From: Bdellovibrio sp.
Lineage (GTDB): Bacteria > Bdellovibrionota > Bdellovibrionia > Bdellovibrionales > UBA1609
Direction of reading: 5' to 3'
Assembly (NCBI GenBank): GCA_003694355.1
Contig: RFKI01000191.1
Span: forward strand, 1-9,747
Length of the DNA: 9,747 nucleotides
Under the pieces are notes generated by a model. It did not search any database. It was given only the letters and a program-made list of their open reading frames with translations, and was not told the DNA's origin. The position numbers and the translations under genes are program-made. Below are positions 6,536 through 9,747 of the stretch, piece by piece; position 1 is the stretch's first letter; every line of letters starts with the position of its first letter.

Positions 6536-7546
6536 TTGAAAAAGAAAAAAGAGTTATCGTCTTTTCGAGTTGTCATTTCTGCTGTTGCAGGGAATGCCCT
6601 AATTACTTTGGCAAAGTTTATAGGTTGGCTGATGACATCAAGTCCTTCCATGCTTGCAGAAAGTATTCATTCATTGGCTGATACCGCTAACCAGGTTTTA
6701 TTGTTTATAGGTCTTAAACAAAGTCAAACGGGTCCCTCTCGGGAATATCCGTGGGGACGAGGAGCCGCTCGTTATATGTGGAATTTAATTTCTGCTGTGG
6801 GAATTTTCTTTCTAGGGTTTGGGGTAACAACTTATCATGGAATTAAGAGCCTTTTCCATCTAGATGATTTGAGTCATCATTCTATTGGACTTGTCCCCAT
6901 TGTTATATTGATTATTTCATTTTTTTTAGAAGGCTATGTTTTTTTAATGGCTTTGCGGGTGGTTCATCGCATAAAGGGGACTATGGGTTTTTTTCAATAT
7001 ATTCGAAAAGGGGATGATCCTACTGCCGTAGCCGTTCTTATGGAAGATGGGGTTGCTGTTTTAGGAGTTCTTTTGGCTTTAATAGCTTTACTCCTATCTA
7101 AAATTTATGAGACCTCTTTGCCAGATGCCATTATTTCCATTGTGATTGGCTGTTTGATGGGAGTTATGGCTCTTATTTTGGCATATTCCAATGGGCGTCT
7201 TTTAATTGGCGCTTCTGCAGAAGCTATCACGGAACAGCAAATTAAAGAGTTTTTAGAATCCCTACCTTCTGTAGAAAAAGTCATTAGTATTAAAACGGAG
7301 ATTTTGGCTCCCAAACAGTTAAGATTAACAGTTGAAGTAGAGTTCCATGGAGAAAGTCTTGTAGATCGTCAGCAAATTGCCAAAGATGCTGAAAAAATTC
7401 GCTCTGGAGAGGAGGATCCTGTTCCTATTCTTGTGGACACCGCAGAAAGAATGGTCCGTCGCGTGGGCAAAGAGATCAACGAAATAGAAAAAAAACTCAT
7501 GCAACAGTTTCCCCAGCTCAAAATCATTGAGCTGGAGGTTAATTAG
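6530..7546 (+). CDS. Cation diffusion facilitator, SLC30A9/ZnT9-like
   Basis: Inner-membrane divalent-cation antiporter, 338 residues from the GTG at 6530. A TTG at 6536 is an alternative with a slightly better AAAGG at 5 nt spacing. A basic N-terminus (KKKK) leads into six predicted membrane helices at about 12-35, 40-63, 83-105, 120-143, 165-190 and 196-220. A cytoplasmic C-terminal domain of about 115 residues follows, with a long charged helix near its end. Helix 2 carries ESIHSLADTANQ (H47, D51, N54), and YPWGRGAARYMW followed by ISAVGIFFLGFGV resembles the ZnT9 branch. Helix 5 has MEDGVAVLG with D173, but the position four residues earlier, His in E. coli YiiP, is Val (V169). There is no His-rich loop. 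Zinc is the first guess for the substrate, but the altered site makes this uncertain. Divergent from proB; its stop overlaps the nrdB stop. Confidence 0.88.
   Translation: MQLKKKKELSSFRVVISAVAGNALITLAKFIGWLMTSSPSMLAESIHSLADTANQVLLFIGLKQSQTGPSREYPWGRGAARYMWNLISAVGIFFLGFGVTTYHGIKSLFHLDDLSHHSIGLVPIVILIISFFLEGYVFLMALRVVHRIKGTMGFFQYIRKGDDPTAVAVLMEDGVAVLGVLLALIALLLSKIYETSLPDAIISIVIGCLMGVMALILAYSNGRLLIGASAEAITEQQIKEFLESLPSVEKVISIKTEILAPKQLRLTVEVEFHGESLVDRQQIAKDAEKIRSGEEDPVPILVDTAERMVRRVGKEINEIEKKLMQQFPQLKIIELEVN
7513..7535. other. Perfect 8-bp inverted repeat at the convergent transporter/nrdB end
   Basis: CCAGCTCA (7513-7520) and TGAGCTGG (7528-7535) form an 8-bp stem with a 7-nt loop, inside the last codons of the transporter gene and just past the nrdB stop. 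Neither strand shows a T-run directly after the stem, so it is not a standard intrinsic terminator. It could still protect both mRNA 3' ends or assist termination, or it could be chance within coding sequence. Confidence 0.3.
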
Positions 7547-8541
7547 AAGCTTTCATCAAAACTCACTTCACCAGTCACTCCTACTTGGTAGGCAGAAACG
7601 CGACGTTCAAAAAAGTTAGCTAACTCTTGAGTGTCTTGTAGCTCCATAAAAGAGAAGGGGTTTTTCACATTAAATTGAGGAGCAATAGATAAACGCTCCA
7701 GTCTCAAATCTGCCACATATTTCAAATAAGTGTGCATGTCTTTAAGACTTAGACCTGGAAGTCCATGGCTTAAAATGTCTTTGGCAAAATTAAGTTCACA
7801 GTCAATGGCTTCATTGATCATCACTTTAACCATTTCAGCCATACGGTCATCAAAAAGTTCAGGTTCTTCTTTGCGGGCAATATCAATCACTTGCATAGCA
7901 AAATCAATGTGAGCGCTTTCATCCCTGAAAACCCAGTTGGTTCCGGTGGCAAGGCCACTAAGCAAACCTTTGGAGCGTAAGTAATAAACATAAGCAAAAG
8001 CCGCAAAAAAGAATAATCCTTCTATGCAGCAGGCAAAGCAGATCATGTTCATTAAAAACTGTCTTCTTTGTTCTTGGGTTTCCAGACGCTCTAATTCCTG
8101 AATGGAATCCATCCATTTGAAACTAAATTGAGCTTTCTTTTGAATAGAAGGGATATTTTCGATAGCCGCAAAGGCTTTTTCTCGTTCCTTCAAATCAGGG
8201 ATGTAAGTGTCTAAAAGGGTGAGGTAGAACTGAACATGAAGAGCCTCTTCAAAAAGTTGTCGGGAGAGATAAAGGCGAGCTTCAGGAGCATTGACGTGCT
8301 TATATAGGTTGAGCACCAAGTTGTTGCCAACAATGGAGTCTCCTGTGGCAAAAAAGGCCACGAGTCGATTGATTAAAAAACGTTCTGGTTTTGTCAGTTT
8401 TGAGTTTAAATCCACAAGGTCTGAGGAAAAATCCACTTCATCAACCGTCCATGTATTCTTAATGGCGTCTTTATACATTTCATAGAATACAGGATATTTC
8501 ATGGGTCTAAGGGTAAGGTTAAATCCTGGGTCAAGTAACAT
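7543..8541 (-). CDS. nrdB: Ribonucleotide reductase class I, beta (radical-generating) subunit
   Basis: Ferritin-like small subunit of 332 residues that holds the dimetal centre and the stable radical used by NrdA to reduce ribonucleotides. The six metal ligands are visible: D68 (GDSIVGNN), E99 and H102 (FEEALH), E174 (CIEGLFFF), E208 and H211 (RDESAHIDF). Y106, four residues after H102, is at the radical-tyrosine position, so this is a tyrosyl-radical enzyme by sequence, unlike the chlamydial class Ic proteins with Phe there, although the VGNN, RQ.FEEA and RRVSAYQ blocks resemble them. The C-terminal tail (SFDESF) is acidic and aromatic, as expected for the peptide that docks on NrdA. I chose the ATG at 8541 because AAAGGAG stands 7 nt before it; the longer frame would overlap nrdA. 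Second gene of the nrdAB operon after a 23-bp gap. Confidence 0.94.
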   Translation of the reverse strand: MLLDPGFNLTLRPMKYPVFYEMYKDAIKNTWTVDEVDFSSDLVDLNSKLTKPERFLINRLVAFFATGDSIVGNNLVLNLYKHVNAPEARLYLSRQLFEEALHVQFYLTLLDTYIPDLKEREKAFAAIENIPSIQKKAQFSFKWMDSIQELERLETQEQRRQFLMNMICFACCIEGLFFFAAFAYVYYLRSKGLLSGLATGTNWVFRDESAHIDFAMQVIDIARKEEPELFDDRMAEMVKVMINEAIDCELNFAKDILSHGLPGLSLKDMHTYLKYVADLRLERLSIAPQFNVKNPFSFMELQDTQELANFFERRVSAYQVGVTGEVSFDESF

Positions 8542-8548
8542 AATCGTT

Positions 8549-8555
8549 CTCCTTT
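8549..8555 (-). promoter_or_regulatory. Ribosome binding site that sets the nrdB start
   Basis: On the minus strand AAAGGAG lies 7 nt before the ATG at 8541, in the 23-bp gap after the nrdA stop. It decides against the in-frame upstream start at 8583, inside nrdA. Confidence 0.7.
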
Positions 8556-8564
8556 CTTTGAGGT

Positions 8565-9747
8565 TTACTGGCAAGCTTCGCAAATTTCAGGGTTTTCAAG
8601 AGAGCATGCTAAGGCTTCAGCATCTGTGTATTGTTTGCGAGAGCTTCCTCCTTTTGTTGTTACTTTTGAAATGCGCGTTGCTGGGCGTGAACGAAGGTAA
8701 TAAGTGGTTTTAATGCCTTTTTTCCAAGCATACATATACATGCTTGAAAGTTTTCCGATGGTAGGTGACTCAATAAAAAGATTTAAGGACTGACTTTGGT
8801 CAATAAACGGGCCTCGGGCTGCCGCCATGTCAATGAGAGCTTTTTGAGGGATTTCCCAAACAGTTCGATAGATACGACGAATTTCTTCAGGGATTTGGTG
8901 AATATCCTGAATCGAGCCTTCATTGGCCTTAATAAGATTTCGAATTTCTTCAGTCCATAATCCAAGTTGCTTAAGCTCCTGAACCAAATATTTGTTAATC
9001 TGAATAAATTCACCTGACAGGGTTTCACGTTTAAAAAGATTGGAAACCTGAGGTTCAATGGCCTCATAAACGCCAGTGATGGTGGCAATGGTGGCTGTTG
9101 GAGCAATGGCAATCATTAAAGAGTTTCGAAGACCGATCTTTTTAATCTTTCTTCGGAGTTCTTCCCATCGCTTCATGTTCTCAGGAACCACACCCCAGCT
9201 GTCAAATTGAAGCTCACCTTTGGCCGCTCGGGTTTGAGGAAAGGTTTCATGAGGGCCATACTTTTCGGCAAGAGCACAGCTTGTTTTTAAAGCATGGTAG
9301 TAGATTTCTTCAGCAATTTGAGCTGAAATTTTTGAAGCTTCAGGACAGTCAAAAGGAATGCGCATTTTGAAGAAGAGATCCTGAAGGCCCATCACTCCAA
9401 GACCTACAGGTCGCCACTTCTTATTGGAGTATTGAGCTGAAGGAATGGGATAAAAATTAATATCAATCACTCGATCAAGGTATTTAATGGCTGTTTGTAC
9501 AGTTTGAGCCAGCTTTTTGAAATCAAATTGACCATTGATATAGTGCTGGGAGAGATTGATAGAGCCCAAGTTACAAACAGCGGTTTCCTTGGAGGAAGTA
9601 ACTTCTAAAATCTCTGTACATAGATTAGAGAGGTGAATGTAATTTCCGGGCTCGCCAGTTTGGTTACTTTTCTTATTGCTATGATCTTTGAATGTCATCC
9701 AACCGTTGCCTGTTTGAGCTAGAGTTTTCATCATGCGAGCATAAAGG
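8565..9747 (-). CDS. nrdA: Ribonucleotide reductase class I, alpha (catalytic) subunit, C-terminal part
   Basis: The 3' portion of a large catalytic subunit, open to the window edge. About 393 residues are seen, so roughly half or more of the protein, including any N-terminal ATP-cone, lies outside. It reduces ribonucleoside diphosphates to deoxy forms together with NrdB. Visible landmarks, numbered from the Met at 9734: SNLCTEI (N37, the thiyl-radical Cys C39, E41), one of the redox Cys pair C54 in CNLGSINL, the phosphate-binding PTATIATITG loop (212-221), the radical-transfer pair Y345-Y346 in KTTYYLR, and the C-terminal shuttle cysteines C385/C388 in ICEACQ. The 15-residue distance between C39 and C54 equals that of the human enzyme (429/444) and is shorter than in E. 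coli (439/462). The nrdB gene follows 23 bp downstream. Its promoter is outside the window. Confidence 0.95.
   Translation of the reverse strand, partial: LYARMMKTLAQTGNGWMTFKDHSNKKSNQTGEPGNYIHLSNLCTEILEVTSSKETAVCNLGSINLSQHYINGQFDFKKLAQTVQTAIKYLDRVIDINFYPIPSAQYSNKKWRPVGLGVMGLQDLFFKMRIPFDCPEASKISAQIAEEIYYHALKTSCALAEKYGPHETFPQTRAAKGELQFDSWGVVPENMKRWEELRRKIKKIGLRNSLMIAIAPTATIATITGVYEAIEPQVSNLFKRETLSGEFIQINKYLVQELKQLGLWTEEIRNLIKANEGSIQDIHQIPEEIRRIYRTVWEIPQKALIDMAAARGPFIDQSQSLNLFIESPTIGKLSSMYMYAWKKGIKTTYYLRSRPATRISKVTTKGGSSRKQYTDAEALACSLENPEICEACQ

Noticed and set aside
6481..6651. 57-residue N-terminal extension of proB
   Set aside because: It runs through the divergent promoter and the start of the transporter gene and does not resemble a kinase N-terminus.
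8542..8583. Longer nrdB start at 8583
   Set aside because: It lies inside the nrdA 3' end, while the ATG at 8541 has a near-perfect ribosome binding site.
8783..9112. 109-residue frame on the minus strand, Pro/Leu-rich at its start
   Set aside because: It is an alternative frame within nrdA, which is strongly conserved in its own frame.
1..9747. Search for an undescribed defence, toxin-antitoxin, biosynthetic or RNA-based system
   Set aside because: All eight large frames belong to known enzyme or transporter families, intergenic gaps are under 80 bp, and no repeat array, structured RNA or orphan small gene is visible.

Overview
The window comes from an AT-rich bacterial chromosome (about 40% GC by eye, not computed). 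It is densely packed with ordinary metabolic genes. Long T/A runs, ATG/GTG starts with purine-rich ribosome binding sites, overlapping stop/start codons and the gene content all point to a bacterium. The sequence alone does not identify the lineage. Kynureninase and the ribonucleotide reductase large subunit carry residue signatures that I associate with the eukaryotic enzymes, but bacterial relatives may share them.

Layout: (1) Positions 24-4141 hold a kynurenine-degradation module in two divergent arms around a 77-bp intergenic region. The leftward arm is 3-hydroxyanthranilate 3,4-dioxygenase followed by aminocarboxymuconate-semialdehyde decarboxylase, overlapping by 14 bp. The rightward arm is kynureninase followed by kynurenine 3-monooxygenase, overlapping by ATGA. 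Together they convert L-kynurenine to 3-hydroxykynurenine, then 3-hydroxyanthranilate, then aminocarboxymuconate semialdehyde, then aminomuconate semialdehyde. Tryptophan dioxygenase, kynurenine formamidase and aminomuconate-semialdehyde dehydrogenase are not in the window. The decarboxylase diverts carbon away from quinolinate/NAD, so the module looks catabolic. (2) Positions 4145-6480 hold proB-proA on the minus strand, joined by TAATG; they encode the first two steps of proline synthesis from glutamate. (3) Positions 6530-7546 hold a cation diffusion facilitator of the SLC30A9/ZnT9-like type, divergent from proB. The short gap shows what looks like one bidirectional promoter with a shared -10 box. 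(4) Positions 7543-9747 hold class I ribonucleotide reductase on the minus strand: the 3' part of nrdA, cut by the window edge, then nrdB after 23 bp.

The gene blocks meet tail to tail with almost no space: 3 bp between kmo and proA, and a 4-bp overlap between the transporter and nrdB. No stretch over 100 bp lacks a gene. I found no RNA gene, mobile element, CRISPR array or prophage part, and nothing that I would call an undescribed system. The points most worth checking are the 3-hydroxykynurenine-type specificity residues of kynureninase, the two divergent promoter regions, and the non-canonical metal site of the transporter.
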